From positions 1-8,717 of the forward strand of contig CADCJP010000041.1 in the NCBI GenBank assembly GCA_902801805.1: a stretch of 8,717 bases of DNA. Reading direction: 5' to 3'. Source of the DNA: an uncultured Erysipelotrichaceae bacterium (GTDB lineage: Bacteria; Bacillota_I; Bacilli_A; RFN20; CAG-826). The notes beneath the pieces were generated by a model that ran no database searches, was not told where the DNA came from, and saw only the letters and a program-made list of their open reading frames with translations. The position numbers and the translations under genes were made by a program. Positions 8,354 through 8,717 of this stretch are shown here, one piece after another. Numbering within the stretch: position 1 is the first letter of the stretch; every line of letters begins with the position of its first letter.

Positions 8354-8717
8354 ATGAAAAAGGGATTGCTTATTATTTTATCTGGACCTTCTGGAGTCGG
8401 CAAAGGGACAATCAGAAGATATATCACGGATAATTACAAATTAAAATTATCCTATTCTATCTCTATGACCACCAGGCCACAAAGAGATAAAGAAGTTGAC
8501 GGAGTCGACTATTATTTCGTCTCTAATGAAGAATTTGATCGCAATATCAAAGAAGACAACTTCTTAGAATGGGAAGAATTTGTTGGTAACCGATACGGCA
8601 CCCCAAAAGATAAAGTGGAAGAACTAAGAAATCAAGGGAAGCACGTTCTACTAGAAATTGAAATCAATGGAGCGGCTGAAGTGATGAAAAAAGTCAATGA
8701 CGACCGCATCATTTCCT
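8354..8717 (+). CDS. gmk: Guanylate kinase (N-terminal part, 3' end outside window)
   Basis: This enzyme transfers phosphate from ATP to GMP, giving GDP, for nucleotide supply and (p)ppGpp control. The visible 121 residues start MKKGLLIILSGPSGVGKGT, with the P-loop GPSGVGKG at 11-18, as in other bacterial Gmk proteins. The GMP-binding region SYSISMTTRPQRDKEVDG (33-50), YYF (53-55), E72 in FLEWEEF and Y81 in RYGTP are all present. The usual LEIDVQGA motif reads LEIEINGA (100-107), with conservative changes Asp to Glu and Gln to Asn. A full protein would be about 200 residues, so roughly 80 lie beyond the window. The frame is open at the right edge. The only purine-rich sequence upstream (AAGAG, 8346-8350) lies upstream of the predicted transcription start, so the mRNA is probably leaderless. 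The ATG is fixed by the family N-terminus. Confidence 0.95.
   Translation, partial: MKKGLLIILSGPSGVGKGTIRRYITDNYKLKLSYSISMTTRPQRDKEVDGVDYYFVSNEEFDRNIKEDNFLEWEEFVGNRYGTPKDKVEELRNQGKHVLLEIEINGAAEVMKKVNDDRIIS

Overview
The window is an AT-rich chromosomal stretch that is almost entirely coding. It carries the 3' part of an F1Fo ATP synthase operon, in the order atpB (partial)-atpE-atpF-atpH-atpA-atpG-atpD-atpC. Two same-strand genes follow with almost no gap: a family I inorganic pyrophosphatase (ppa) and a SPOUT-family tRNA methyltransferase (trmL). A convergent gene encoding a compact RqcH/NFACT ribosome quality-control protein comes next, and then the first 121 codons of a divergent guanylate kinase gene (gmk), which runs off the end.

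Organism (inference): a low-GC Bacillota of the Bacilli/Erysipelotrichia/Mollicutes-like part of the tree. Supporting signs are the strong AAGGAGG ribosome binding sites, the atp gene order, an ATP synthase b subunit made as a lipoprotein (a trait known from mycoplasmas), and the closeness of rqcH and gmk, which are also near each other in Bacillus. The eleven visible stop codons are nine TAA and two TAG, with no TGA. All tryptophans are TGG, so the UGA assignment cannot be decided here.

Layout: 1-5886 holds the ATP synthase. Fo subunits a, c and b come first, then delta, alpha, gamma, beta and epsilon. Catalytic residues of alpha and beta are intact, so the enzyme should be functional. The membrane part is unusual. 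Subunit c has a glutamate in both helices (E21 and E54), which matches the two-carboxylate ion-binding site described in Fusobacterium nucleatum and suggests sodium coupling. Its helix 1 glycine motif is degraded. Subunit a has Trp where a conserved Glu normally sits in the ion channel. Strong ribosome binding sites lie before the multi-copy subunits (c, b, alpha, beta), and weak or absent ones before the single-copy subunits (delta, gamma, epsilon).

5887-6993 holds ppa and trmL, probably read through from the atp operon: the gap is 28 bp before ppa, and ppa and trmL overlap by one base. 6994-7045 is a short convergent intergenic region with weak inverted repeats. 7046-8290 (minus strand) is rqcH. 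It lacks the helix-hairpin-helix domain and its C-terminal NFACT-R domain stops early, at a CUU-UAA stop preceded by a Shine-Dalgarno-like sequence. 8291-8353 is the divergent promoter region; gmk appears to start on a leaderless transcript. There is no stretch of 300 bases without a gene. I saw no tRNA, rRNA, CRISPR array, insertion sequence or phage gene. This is a conserved housekeeping region, and the points of interest are specific variations rather than a new system.
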